Source: Ensifer sp. IC3342 (GTDB lineage Bacteria; Pseudomonadota; Alphaproteobacteria; Rhizobiales; Rhizobiaceae). Taken from it: 64,000 bases of DNA. The stretch lies in the NCBI RefSeq assembly GCF_020193655.1, contig NZ_JADYVE010000004.1, forward strand, positions 310,001-374,000, in the 5' to 3' direction. The position numbers were made by a program, and so were the translations under genes. Shown here in pieces: positions 44,780 through 53,453 of this stretch. Positions within the stretch are counted from its first letter, which is position 1. Each line of letters opens with the position of its first letter. The notes below the pieces were generated by a model. That model was not told where the DNA came from. It worked only from the letters and a program-made list of their open reading frames with translations, and ran no database searches.

Positions 44780-45756
44780 TGGAACCAGTCCAGACGGTTG
44801 CGCACCCGCAGCAAGGCCAGGGAACCGATACTGACGGCGATCATCAGGACGACACCCTGGAGAAGCGGCTGCCACAGCGGATCGACGTCGAAGACGAACA
44901 ACATGTCACCGGTCGTGCGGGCGGCGAAGGCGCCGAAGATCGCGCCGATGGCGCTGCCGCGGCCGCCATAGAGCGAGACGCCACCGAGCACGACCGCCGC
45001 GATCGACCAGAGCGTATAGCCGCTGCCGCTGGCATAGGCCGCCTCGCCGGTATAGGTGAAGAAGGTCAGGAACAGCCCACCCATGGCGGCTAGCAATCCG
45101 GCAAGCGTATAGGCTGCGAACTTGCCGCGTCGGATCGGCACGCCCGACATGAAGGCCGCCTGCTCGGACGAGCCGGCCGCATAGGCCGCCCTGCCAAGCC
45201 GCGATCGCCGGAAGGGCAGCCAGACCAGGAGAACGGCCGCCGCCAACACCACGAGGCTCGACGGGATCACGCCGAAGAGACGACCGGTCAGCGCATCCGC
45301 GAGATCCTCGTTGACGGAGCCGCCAGGAAAGGGTCTCAGCAGCAGCGCCAGGCCGAAATAGACGGCGCCCGTCGCGATCGTCGCGACGATCGGCTGCAGC
45401 CGCCCATAGATCACCAGAAGCCCGTTGATGGCGCCGCAGACCATGCCCGCCGCGAGGACGGCAACGACGCCCAATGCGGTCGGCAGCGGTTCGCCCACGA
45501 CGATCCAGGATGCCAGGCAATTGGTCAGGATGAAAATCATGCCGACCGACAGATCGATGCCCGCCGTGATCACCACCAGCGTCTGGGCCATGGCGACGAA
45601 GGCGAAGAGCACGCCCTTGTTGGCAGCGGTCTGGGCCACGTTGGCGGTCAGCCCGGCCGGGTGGTTCGCGATATAGACGGCAAACATCAGCAGAAAGATC
45701 GCGAGCCCCATGAGCGTCCCGCGTTGCTCGTTCAACCAGTAGCGCCACTCGCTCAT
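44776..45756 (-). CDS. Sugar ABC transporter permease (CUT2/RbsC family)
   Basis: 326-residue permease paired with the next one, with VVITAGIDLSVGMIFILTNCLA and GVPIRRGKFAAYTLAGLLAAMGGLFLTFFTYTGEAAYASGSGYTLWSIAAVVLGGVSLYGGRGS. Its ATG overlaps the ATPase gene stop by four bases. It probably forms a heterodimer with its neighbour. Confidence 0.92.
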   Translation of the reverse strand: MSEWRYWLNEQRGTLMGLAIFLLMFAVYIANHPAGLTANVAQTAANKGVLFAFVAMAQTLVVITAGIDLSVGMIFILTNCLASWIVVGEPLPTALGVVAVLAAGMVCGAINGLLVIYGRLQPIVATIATGAVYFGLALLLRPFPGGSVNEDLADALTGRLFGVIPSSLVVLAAAVLLVWLPFRRSRLGRAAYAAGSSEQAAFMSGVPIRRGKFAAYTLAGLLAAMGGLFLTFFTYTGEAAYASGSGYTLWSIAAVVLGGVSLYGGRGSAIGAIFGAFAARTTGDMLFVFDVDPLWQPLLQGVVLMIAVSIGSLALLRVRNRLDWFQ

Positions 45757-47306
45757 GCCGCCGTTCCCCTGCGGTCGCCGTCGTCGACGTTGAGAGCGCT
45801 CGCGATCAGCGCATGCTCGGTGATATCCCGGCCTTCAAGCTCGCGGACGATGCGGCCGTCATAGAGTACGAGAACCCGGTCGCAGCAGCCGATCAACTCG
45901 TCATAATCGGTCGAATAGAACAGGATCGCCGCGCCGGCGTCGGCCAGCCGGCGCAGAAGCTGGTACATCTCCTGCTTCGTGCCGACGTCGATACCCCGTG
46001 TCGGGTCATTGAGCAGAACTATGCGCGGCTTGCGCATCAGCCACTTCGCAATCACCACTTTCTGCTGATTTCCGCCCGATAGCGCGCCGACCGGGATGTC
46101 GAGCCCGGCCGTCTTGATCGCGAGCAGCCGCACCATTTCATCGATCAGTTGCTCTTCCGCGGTGCGGTCGATGATCCCGCCGCGCGAGACATGGTCGAGT
46201 GCGGCGAAGGAAAGGTTCTCCCGCACGGTCATCGGCAGCATCAATCCCTCGGTCTTGCGGTCTTCCGGAATGAGCGCCATGGCGCTGCGCGAAGCGCGGG
46301 CGACCGCGGGGCTGGCGATCGTCATCGGCACGCCGTCGATCAGCACCGAGCCTGTGGCCCCGCGCAACACGCCGAAGAGAGCGAGCAGAAGGTCGCGCTG
46401 GCCTTGGCCATCCAGCCCGCCCAGGCCCACCACCTCCCCTTCGGCGACCGAGAGCGAAATGTCGCGCAGCCGGTCGCCCCAGCCGAGATTCCGGCATTCG
46501 AGGCGGGGAGGCTTGGCGATCACCGCACGTGGCGGCTTCGGCGGAAAGACGTTGCTGTATTCGCGCCCGATCATCATTTCGACGACTTCGCTGTTGCTGC
46601 GGGTGCCGGCGCGGAAGCTTGCGACATTGCGGCCGTTGCGGAACACGGTGCAGGTGTCGGCGAGTTCGGCGATCTCATGCATGCGGTGCGAGATATAGAG
46701 CAGGGCCAGACCTTCGGAACGCAGGCGCTTCAGCACCGCAAACACCTTGGCGACATCGCCGGCCGTCAGCGCCGATGTCGCTTCGTCGAGGATCAGGATG
46801 CGTGGCTTTGATGCCAGCGCCTTGGCGATCTCGACCATCTGCCGGCGGGACAGCGGCAGGTCCTTCACCGCCGCCCGCGGGTGAATGTCCTCGGCGCCGG
46901 CGCGCGCCAGCGCCTCTTCCGCGATCGCGCGCTGGGCGCGGCGGTCGATCAGGCCGAAGCGGCGCGGCGGATTGGCAATCGCGATATTGTCGGCAACGCT
47001 GAGATCGGGGATCAGCGACAGTTCCTGGAAGACGCAGGCGATGCCCGCGGCCGAGGCGGCGGCCGGCGAACGAAAGGTGATGTCCTGGCCATCGAGCAGC
47101 ATGCGGCCCTCATCCGCCGCCACCACGCCTGCCATGATCTTGATCAGCGTCGACTTGCCGGCGCCGTTCTCGCCGAGGATCGCGTGGATCTGGCCCGCTT
47201 CCACGTCGAGCTTGGCATTTTCCAGGGCGCGCACGCCGCCATAACGCTTGGACACACCTTCCATCCGGAAGAGCGGGGACGTCGCCTGTATCTCTGCCGT
47301 TGTCAT
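45753..47306 (-). CDS. Sugar ABC transporter ATP-binding protein (CUT2)
   Basis: 517-residue double ATPase of the RbsA/MglA type. The first cassette has GENGAGKSTLIKIMAG near residue 45, LPLSRRQMVEIAKAL and ILILDEATSALT. The second has GLGGLDGQGQRDLLLALFG in place of a canonical Walker A, and GALSGGNQQKVVIAKWL plus VLLNDPTRGIDVGTKQEMY, as usual in this family. The start is ATG 47306 (MTTAEIQATSP); the frame open to 47591 overlaps the binding-protein gene and is not used. Confidence 0.93.
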   Translation of the reverse strand: MTTAEIQATSPLFRMEGVSKRYGGVRALENAKLDVEAGQIHAILGENGAGKSTLIKIMAGVVAADEGRMLLDGQDITFRSPAAASAAGIACVFQELSLIPDLSVADNIAIANPPRRFGLIDRRAQRAIAEEALARAGAEDIHPRAAVKDLPLSRRQMVEIAKALASKPRILILDEATSALTAGDVAKVFAVLKRLRSEGLALLYISHRMHEIAELADTCTVFRNGRNVASFRAGTRSNSEVVEMMIGREYSNVFPPKPPRAVIAKPPRLECRNLGWGDRLRDISLSVAEGEVVGLGGLDGQGQRDLLLALFGVLRGATGSVLIDGVPMTIASPAVARASRSAMALIPEDRKTEGLMLPMTVRENLSFAALDHVSRGGIIDRTAEEQLIDEMVRLLAIKTAGLDIPVGALSGGNQQKVVIAKWLMRKPRIVLLNDPTRGIDVGTKQEMYQLLRRLADAGAAILFYSTDYDELIGCCDRVLVLYDGRIVRELEGRDITEHALIASALNVDDGDRRGTAA

Positions 47307-47376
47307 CCGTCGCCTCGGCTGCCGCAGTTTTCCCGCATGCCGCGCCCGAGCGCGGCATGCGGGTGAGGAAGGATCT

Positions 47377-48501
47377 CTACTGGTTTTCCTTCGTCTGCCC
47401 CATGATCTCTTGGGCGGTGAAGTTGATGCCACAGGTCGGGAAGGCGTTGCCGACGAAGAAGTTGTCCGACTGGTCGGGATAGAAATCCTGGCCTTCCTTG
47501 AAGTTCGGATCCTCGACGATTGCCAGCGGCAGCTTGATCGACTGCGGCACCACCTGACCCTCGAGCGCGGCGATCGCCGTCTTGATAGCAACGGCCACCT
47601 GGGCCGGGCCGGTGCCGGCCGACGAGCACTTCAGCCCTTCCCCGGCATATTTGGCGCAGAACTTGCGGAAGCCGTTCTCCGTCTCGCCGCCGAAAGGAAC
47701 GAAGGGATGGCCGGCATCGATCATCGCCTGCACGACGCCGGTGTCGCCGCCCTGGGCGGTGATGCCGTCGAATTTCTTGTGAACGGCAATCGCGTCGGCC
47801 GTCGCCTTTTGCGCCGTCGGGTCGTCCCACTTGCCGATTACCTCGACGACGTCCCATTTCTTGCCGGTCGAAGCGAAGGTCTCATGAATGCCGTTGTGGC
47901 GGTCTGTATCGACCGATGTGCCGGCGACACCGCGCACCTCAAGGATCTTGCCGCCCTCCGGAAGGTGCTTGGCGAGCCAGTTCGCCCAGAGCACGCCGAG
48001 ACCCTTCTGGTCCACGTTGACATTGATCGCGTCTTCGGTGTCGAGAATGTTGTCGAAGGCGACCAGCACGACGCCCGCTTGCTTGGCGCGCTTGATGACC
48101 GGCCCGAAGGCGGTCGGGTTCTGGGCGTTGACGATGATCGCGTCATAACCGGAGTCGATGAAATTGTTGATCGCCGAGATCTGCGCCGGCACGTCCTCGC
48201 CGGTGGAAACGACCTTGAACTCCTTGAGCTTCGCCGCGACGTCCGGTTGCGAGGCGTAGGCCTTGGCCGTCTGGATCATCTGGATTCGCCATGTATTGGC
48301 GATGAAGCCGTTGGCGAGCGCGATCCGATACGGACCATCCTTTTTTGGAAACTTGAAGAATTTGGTTTCAGCCGTCCAGGGCGCGAAACAATCCGGCTCG
48401 GCCGCCGGCCCGCTGACGATTTCGGGTTCGGCATGTGCTGTCGTCGATAGAAGCGTGAGCGCAGCGGCCGCGAGAATGCCGCTGACGAATGTTCTGGTCA
48501 T
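47377..48501 (-). CDS. Sugar ABC transporter periplasmic binding protein
   Basis: 374 residues with signal peptide (SGILAAAALTLLSTTAHA) and a type 1 periplasmic-binding fold: YRIALANGFIANTWRIQMIQTAKAYA near residue 58, AQISAINNFIDSGYDAIIVNAQNPTAFGPVIKRAKQAGVVLVAFDN and ITAQGGDTGVVQAMIDAGHPFVPFGGE. At 374 residues it is longer than RbsB. The sugar is unknown. First gene of the operon, downstream of a LacI operator. Confidence 0.92.
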   Translation of the reverse strand: MTRTFVSGILAAAALTLLSTTAHAEPEIVSGPAAEPDCFAPWTAETKFFKFPKKDGPYRIALANGFIANTWRIQMIQTAKAYASQPDVAAKLKEFKVVSTGEDVPAQISAINNFIDSGYDAIIVNAQNPTAFGPVIKRAKQAGVVLVAFDNILDTEDAINVNVDQKGLGVLWANWLAKHLPEGGKILEVRGVAGTSVDTDRHNGIHETFASTGKKWDVVEVIGKWDDPTAQKATADAIAVHKKFDGITAQGGDTGVVQAMIDAGHPFVPFGGETENGFRKFCAKYAGEGLKCSSAGTGPAQVAVAIKTAIAALEGQVVPQSIKLPLAIVEDPNFKEGQDFYPDQSDNFFVGNAFPTCGINFTAQEIMGQTKENQ

Positions 48502-48593
48502 CGAATTCCCTCCCATTTGTGGTTATGCGGGACAGGGCATCGAAACAGGGGGCCGTTAGAGCGTCCCGCTTTGGGTGGAATCACGAAAAGCGT

Positions 48594-48621
48594 CCTAGTG
48601 CGTTCACTCGAACGCACTAGG
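48594..48621. repeat. Perfect hairpin CCTAGTGCGTTC/GAACGCACTAGG
   Basis: Twelve-base perfect arms with a 4-base loop ACTC, about 95 bases upstream of the sugar-binding protein gene, followed by ATCTAGACGTCG. It resembles a repeated palindrome of rhizobial intergenic regions. It could block read-through from the LacI gene into the transporter. Confidence 0.6.
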
Positions 48622-48743
48622 ATCTAGACGTCGAGCATTCGCCGCAGGCAGCGCCTGCGCTCGTCGCCAATCCGGCACGACATATCGATACGCGAGTCCG
48701 GTGACGTCAGACAGGTCTCCTCCCGAAACGTCACAAGCAGGGA

Positions 48744-48757
48744 TGGTAGCGCTACCA
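48744..48757. promoter_or_regulatory. LacI-family operator TGGTAGCGCTACCA
   Basis: A 14-base perfect palindrome with central CG, the classic LacI/GalR half-site form. It lies between the LacI gene stop and the sugar-binding protein gene, 243 bases upstream of the latter's start. Confidence 0.75.
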
Positions 48758-48797
48758 ACAGGCATTGTAAAGCGGCGCATTCTGGCCGCATTGGCGG

Positions 48798-49865
48798 TTA
48801 GAGCGCAGGTACCGCCGGGCGCATGGTGCTCTCGCGTATCTTCAACTCGAAGCCGAGGTCCACGACAGTTCGTTGTGGCCGTTTGCCGGCAATGGCGGCC
48901 CGCGCCATGGCGATGGCGCGCCGTCCGATCTCGTATCGCGGAGTTCGCACGCTGGTGATGGAAGGCGACGCGACTTCCATCATTTCAAGATCGTTGAAGC
49001 CGGCTATTCTGATTTGAGCCGGAACCTGCAAACCTGCGCGATGGCAGGCGAAGAGGACGCCGAGCGCCACGTCGTCATTGTTGCAGATGACCGCGTCGAG
49101 ATCCGGGGTTTCTTCGAGCGCCTTGTGAAACAGGTTTACCCCCATCGACACGCTCGAGGGCAAAGTAGTCGTCGTCACGAGTGTTGTATCGAAGCGGCCC
49201 ACTTCGCGCATCACCGCCTCATACCCCGCGAGACGCCGCCGCGAACGCGGGTCCATGCGGGCGCCAAGAAACCCTATGCGCTTGCAGCCGACATCGATCA
49301 GGTGTCGCGCCACCGCCTTACCGGCCTCCAGGTGGGAAAAGCCGACCATCATATCGACCGGATCCGGCCCGATCTCCATGATCTGCACGACCGGACAGCC
49401 TGCCTCTTCCAGCATCTGCCGCGTCGTCGGTCCTTGATCGATGCCGGAAACGATCAGCGCCGAAGGACGCTGGCCGAGGAAGACCCTCAGCAACCGCTCT
49501 TCCTCCTCATCGGAATAATGCGTGTTGCCGAACTGGATCTGCAGCGGGCAATCCCCGAGGCCCTCGTGGATGCCGCGCAAGACTTCGGCAAAGACATTGT
49601 TCGTCAGCGACGGAACGAGCACGCCGATGACATCGACGCGCGCCGAGGCCAGCGCACGCGCGCTCGGGTTCGGCACGTAGCCCAGTTCATCGACAGCCGC
49701 GGCGATGCGCTGGCGCAACTCCGGCGACACGCGCGCGGGGTCGCGCAGCGCCCGGGAAACCGTGATGCTGCCGACGCCTGCGAGACCCGCAACATCCGCG
49801 AGCGTCGGGCGGCCGCTGCCGCGGCGCGATCGGTTCCTGACTTCGCTGTCGTTTGACGACGCCAC
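48798..49865 (-). CDS. LacI-family transcriptional regulator
   Basis: 355 residues. The N-terminal LacI HTH is PTLADVAGLAGVGSITVSRALRDPARVSPELRQRIAAAVDELGYVPN (about residues 20-67) with the minor-groove hinge ARALASARVDVIGVLVPSL after it. The effector domain follows (FAEVLRGIHEGLGD, ICNNDDVALGVLFACHRAGLQVPAQIRIAGFNDLEM). GTG 49865 (VASSNDSEV) is chosen; the frame extends to 49940 without a ribosome site. Upstream of, and co-oriented with, the sugar transporter it probably represses. Confidence 0.9.
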   Translation of the reverse strand: MASSNDSEVRNRSRRGSGRPTLADVAGLAGVGSITVSRALRDPARVSPELRQRIAAAVDELGYVPNPSARALASARVDVIGVLVPSLTNNVFAEVLRGIHEGLGDCPLQIQFGNTHYSDEEEERLLRVFLGQRPSALIVSGIDQGPTTRQMLEEAGCPVVQIMEIGPDPVDMMVGFSHLEAGKAVARHLIDVGCKRIGFLGARMDPRSRRRLAGYEAVMREVGRFDTTLVTTTTLPSSVSMGVNLFHKALEETPDLDAVICNNDDVALGVLFACHRAGLQVPAQIRIAGFNDLEMMEVASPSITSVRTPRYEIGRRAIAMARAAIAGKRPQRTVVDLGFELKIRESTMRPAVPAL

Positions 49866-50173
49866 ACCCCGCCTCAATCTGGCCCAACGGCGATACTCGC
49901 CGCGCGGGGAGAATTGCGCATGGCCTAGCGCTCCCCTCATCCGACTATCTTACGGCATGGCAGGAAAGGAAAGAACTCTGTCGCGCGGCAACGGTCCTGC
50001 GGGTCGCGCCAGACAACGAAACAGCGCGGCAGGACCGCCGCGCTGTTTGCGCAATCCGGCCTTCTGCGTGTCTCCTTAAATCGTACCCGATTTAAGTATA
50101 AAAACATGCAGCATTTCAACGTGCTGCAGCGTGCTTTGCGCGTCTGATGAGACGCGCAGCGCTGTAGGCACTG
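49866..50173. other. Intergenic stretch holding a RIME-like repeat
   Basis: About 310 bases between the LacI gene start and the next minus-strand gene. The right part is the repeat at 50064-50167. The left part probably contains the LacI promoter. Confidence 0.4.
50064..50167 (+). repeat. RIME-like two-palindrome element, copy 6
   Basis: CTGCGTGTCTCCTTAAATCG pairs with CGATTTAAGTATAAAAACAT GCAG (some decay). It is followed by CATTTCAACGTGCTGCAGCG and the dyad GCGCGTCTGATGAGACGCGC, ending AGCGCTGTAG. It lies just past the stop of the hypothetical gene at 50174. Confidence 0.72.
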
Positions 50174-50557
50174 TCACTCAGCGTGAAGCGGCTGATTGAA
50201 GCGGTCGGCAAAAGCTTCGATCGAGCCGCGGCCGAAGCGCCTCAGCCGACGCCGTACCAGAACGGACATGACGCGGGCTGCGGTGGAAAAGGTCATCTCG
50301 TCAAGCGGTCCGCGGCCGCTCCATGGCTTGCTCAGCCGATCGGTGACGATACCGAGCATGTTGGCAGGCATGATATCGGTGCAAGGTTTCATCCAGTCGA
50401 AAACCTCGCTGATCGCGAGCACGTTGCCTTCATAGGAAACGATCGGTTCAGGCATCCCCTCATCCCAGTCGTCATAGGCCTCGAGTGCGTCTCGAAACAG
50501 GTTCTGCAGGGTGATCGGGGCGTGCCCTTCGTAAAGGGCGGGCAGGAAATTCGTCAT
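50174..50557 (-). CDS. Hypothetical protein, 127 residues
   Basis: Starts MTNFLPALYEGHAPITLQNL at 50557 with GGAGGAG before it; the longer frame to 50686 has no such site. Predicted soluble and mixed alpha, acidic in the first half (ALEAYDDWDEGMPEPIVSYEGNVLAISEVFDW), basic near the C-terminus (VLVRRRLRRFGRGSIEAF). No signal peptide, no recognisable motif. Single gene upstream of a repeat. Function unknown. Confidence 0.6.
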   Translation of the reverse strand: MTNFLPALYEGHAPITLQNLFRDALEAYDDWDEGMPEPIVSYEGNVLAISEVFDWMKPCTDIMPANMLGIVTDRLSKPWSGRGPLDEMTFSTAARVMSVLVRRRLRRFGRGSIEAFADRFNQPLHAE

Positions 50558-50793
50558 TAGGGTCTCCTCCGATTGGGTAGGCCGGAAACGCGAAATGGCC
50601 AATTCCGTCAGCGGTAACGGATTGTGATGCTCCTTTATAAAAAGTGCAGCGGCAGTATGGTTCAAAGCAACGGGCAGCGCAAACACAATCGATTAAAACA
50701 CTGTATTTTTTACCGCGCTCCGAGGGCAAGGCATCCTTCGAAAAGCGCACAAGCGGCTGAATTTCTGGAATAATTTACCCCTGTGGAAAACCA

Positions 50794-51489
50794 TTACACG
50801 GTTAGATGCCGCCGCGCCTCCGGCGTATCCAGCGTCTCGGCCGGCCCCTCATGCACGAAGGCACCGCGGTCCATGATATAGACGTGATCGGCAAGCTCGC
50901 GGCAGAAGTCGAGATATTGCTCGACGAGCAGGATGGCCATGCCGGTCGAATCCCGCAAGTATTTGATCGCACGGCCGATGTCCTTGATGATCGAGGGCTG
51001 GATACCCTCGGTCGGCTCGTCAAGTACCAGAATCTTGGGGCGCGCTACGAGCGCCCGGCCGATGGCGAGCTGCTGCTGCTGACCGCCGGAAAGATCGCCG
51101 CCGCGACGGCCGAGCATCGTCTTCAACACCGGAAACAGGCTGAAGATGTCGTCGGGAATGGAGCGATCTGCCCGCTTCAGCGGCGCATAACCGGTTTCGA
51201 GATTCTCCCTGACGGTGAGCAAGGGGAAAATCTCGCGACCCTGCGGCACGTAGCCGACGCCGAGCTTTGCCCGCCGAAAGGGCGCCATGCCGTCGAGCGG
51301 GGCGCCGTTGAAGGAGATCGCGCCGCTCGTCACTGGATGCTGGCCGGTGATTGCCCGCAAGAGGCTCGACTTGCCGACGCCGTTGCGCCCGAGCACGCAG
51401 GTGATCTTTCCCATCTCCGCCCCGATCGAGACGTTGCGCAGAGCCTGCGCGGCGCCGTAGTGAAGGCTGACGTTTTCGACGGTCAACAT
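50794..51489 (-). CDS. urtE: Urea ABC transporter ATP-binding protein UrtE
   Basis: 231-residue LivF-type ATPase: VLGRNGVGKSSLLRAITG near residue 32, GGDLSGGQQQQLAIGRALVARPKILVLDEPTEGIQPSII and VEQYLDFCRELADHVYIMDRG. The motif TEGIQPSI is typical of UrtE. Last gene of urtABCDE; with UrtD it powers the UrtB-UrtC pore. Confidence 0.93.
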   Translation of the reverse strand: MLTVENVSLHYGAAQALRNVSIGAEMGKITCVLGRNGVGKSSLLRAITGQHPVTSGAISFNGAPLDGMAPFRRAKLGVGYVPQGREIFPLLTVRENLETGYAPLKRADRSIPDDIFSLFPVLKTMLGRRGGDLSGGQQQQLAIGRALVARPKILVLDEPTEGIQPSIIKDIGRAIKYLRDSTGMAILLVEQYLDFCRELADHVYIMDRGAFVHEGPAETLDTPEARRHLTV

Positions 51490-51519
51490 GGGTCCAGAAC
51501 TCCTTCCGCTCGCGCTCGA

Positions 51520-52272
51520 TCATCGGCCGAGATAGTTTTCGATCACCTTCGGATCGCTGCTGACGAAATCGATAGAGCCCTCCGCCAGAACCGAGCCCTC
51601 GGCAAGGCAAGTCACCTTGACGCCGAGATCACGGACGAAGCCCATGTCGTGCTCGACGACGACAACCGAGCGCGTCCTGGCAATTTCCTTGAGCAGCACG
51701 GCCGTCTCGGCCGTCTCCGCATCGGTCATGCCGGCGACCGGCTCGTCGACGAGCAGGAGCTCCGGCTCTTGCGCGAGCAGCATGCCGATCTCCAGCCATT
51801 GCTTCTGTCCATGCGAAAGGTTGGCGGCGAGGTCGTCGCGGCGGGCCGTGAGCCGCACGGTCGCAAGAATCTCCTCGATGCGAGCCTTGTCCTCCGTCGT
51901 CAGGCGGTAGAACAGTGTCGCGAAGACGCCGCGGCTACGGTTCAGCGCCAGCTCCAGATTGTCCCAGACGGTGTGGTTTTCGAACACGGTCGGCTTCTGG
52001 AACTTCCGCCCGATGCCTAGCTGGGCGATCTCCGCCTCGTCCTTTCGGGTCAGATCGATATCGCCCTTGAAGAAGACCTCGCCCTCGTCGGGTCGGGTCT
52101 TGCCGGTGATGATGTCCATCATCGTCGTCTTGCCGGCGCCGTTCGGACCGATGATTGCTCTGAGCTCGCCCGGCTCGACGACGAAGGAGAGCGAATTCAG
52201 CGCCTTGAAGCCATCGAAGGAGACTGAGACGCCGTCGAGATAGAGCAGGCTCTTGGGTTTCTTCTCTTGCAT
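51520..52272 (-). CDS. urtD: Urea ABC transporter ATP-binding protein UrtD
   Basis: 250-residue LivG-type ATPase: IIGPNGAGKTTMMDIITGKTRPD near residue 43, NLSHGQKQWLEIGMLLAQEPELLLVDEPVAGMTDAETAETA (the LSHGQKQWLEI signature is usual in UrtD) and VVVEHDMGFVRDLGVKVTCL. The start is ATG 52272 (MQEKKPKSLLYL); the frame open to 53481 runs over urtC and is not coding. Confidence 0.94.
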   Translation of the reverse strand: MQEKKPKSLLYLDGVSVSFDGFKALNSLSFVVEPGELRAIIGPNGAGKTTMMDIITGKTRPDEGEVFFKGDIDLTRKDEAEIAQLGIGRKFQKPTVFENHTVWDNLELALNRSRGVFATLFYRLTTEDKARIEEILATVRLTARRDDLAANLSHGQKQWLEIGMLLAQEPELLLVDEPVAGMTDAETAETAVLLKEIARTRSVVVVEHDMGFVRDLGVKVTCLAEGSVLAEGSIDFVSSDPKVIENYLGR

Positions 52273-52277
52273 GACAA

Positions 52278-53453
52278 TCACTCCGCGGCCATCGGTTCGG
52301 CAGCCGGCAGGCCTGCCTCGTCGTCGCTCATTCTTTCGTTCCGGGCGGCCTCGCGATAGGAGCGGCGCCGGACGAGATAGTGCTGTGTCGTGCCGACAAT
52401 GCCCTTCGGCATGAGCAGCGTGACGAGCACGAAAAGCCCGCCTAGCGCAAAGAGCCAGAATTCCGGGAAGGCGGCGGTGAAGATGCTCTTTCCGCCGTTG
52501 ACCAGGATGGCGCCGATGATCGGGCCGATCAGCGTGCCGCGCCCGCCGACCGCCGTCCAGATGACAACCTCGATCGAATTGCCGGGCTCGAACTCGCCGG
52601 GATTGATGATGCCGACCTGCGGCACATACAGGGCGCCGGCTAGACCCGCCATCATCGCCGAGACGGTGAAAGCGAAGAGCTTCATGTGTTCGACGCGGTA
52701 GCCGAGGAACCGGGTGCGACTTTCGGCGTCGCGCAACGCCACCAGCACCTTGCCGAACTTCGAGCGCACGATGCCGGACGTGATGACCAGCGAAATGGCA
52801 AGCGCGAGCGCAGAGGCGGCGAAGAGCGCGGCGCGCGTACCGTCCGCCTGGATGTTGAAGCCGAGAATGTCCTTGAAGTCCGTCAGCCCGTTGTTGCCGC
52901 CGAAGCCCATGTCGTTCCTGAAGAAGGCGAGCAGCAGCGCATAGGTCATGGCCTGGGTGATGATCGAGAGATAGACGCCATTGACGCGCGAGCGGAAGGC
53001 GAACCAGCCGAAGACGAAGGCTAGCAGCCCGGGCACCAAAACGACCATCAGCGCCGCGAACCAGAACATGTCGAAGCCGTACCAGAACCAGGGCAGTTCC
53101 TTCCAGTTGAGGAACACCATGAAGTCCGGCAGGAGTGGGTTGCCGTAGGAACCGCGCGCGCCGATCTGGCGCATCAGATACATGCCCATGGCATAACCGC
53201 CGAGCGCGAAGAAGGCGGCGTGGCCGAGCGAGAGAATGCCGCAGAAGCCCCAGACGAGATCGAGCGCCAGCGCCAGCAGCGCATAGGTCAGGTACTTGCC
53301 GAACAGCGAAACGAGGTAGGTCGGCACGTGCAGTGGATGGTCGGGCGCCGTCAGCAGATTGAGCGCCGGTATGAGAACGGCAAGCGCCAACAGGACCGCC
53401 ACGGCGACGAGAATGGTGCGATCCAGCGACTTGATGAGGAACGAGGTAATCAT
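52278..53453 (-). CDS. urtC: Urea ABC transporter permease UrtC
   Basis: 391-residue LivM-type membrane protein with about ten spans, including YALLALALDLVWGFCGILSLGHAAFFALGGYAMGMYLMRQIG and GFGGNNGLTDFKDILGFNIQ, typical of UrtC. It starts at ATG 53453, overlapping the urtB stop by four bases. A frame running to 53957 is not used. Five bases separate it from urtD. Confidence 0.94.
   Translation of the reverse strand: MITSFLIKSLDRTILVAVAVLLALAVLIPALNLLTAPDHPLHVPTYLVSLFGKYLTYALLALALDLVWGFCGILSLGHAAFFALGGYAMGMYLMRQIGARGSYGNPLLPDFMVFLNWKELPWFWYGFDMFWFAALMVVLVPGLLAFVFGWFAFRSRVNGVYLSIITQAMTYALLLAFFRNDMGFGGNNGLTDFKDILGFNIQADGTRAALFAASALALAISLVITSGIVRSKFGKVLVALRDAESRTRFLGYRVEHMKLFAFTVSAMMAGLAGALYVPQVGIINPGEFEPGNSIEVVIWTAVGGRGTLIGPIIGAILVNGGKSIFTAAFPEFWLFALGGLFVLVTLLMPKGIVGTTQHYLVRRRSYREAARNERMSDDEAGLPAAEPMAAE

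Noticed and set aside
47306-47591. N-terminal extension of the sugar ATPase
   Set aside because: The extra 95 codons overlap the binding-protein gene in another frame and are Arg/Ser-rich; MTTAEIQ at 47306 is the natural start.
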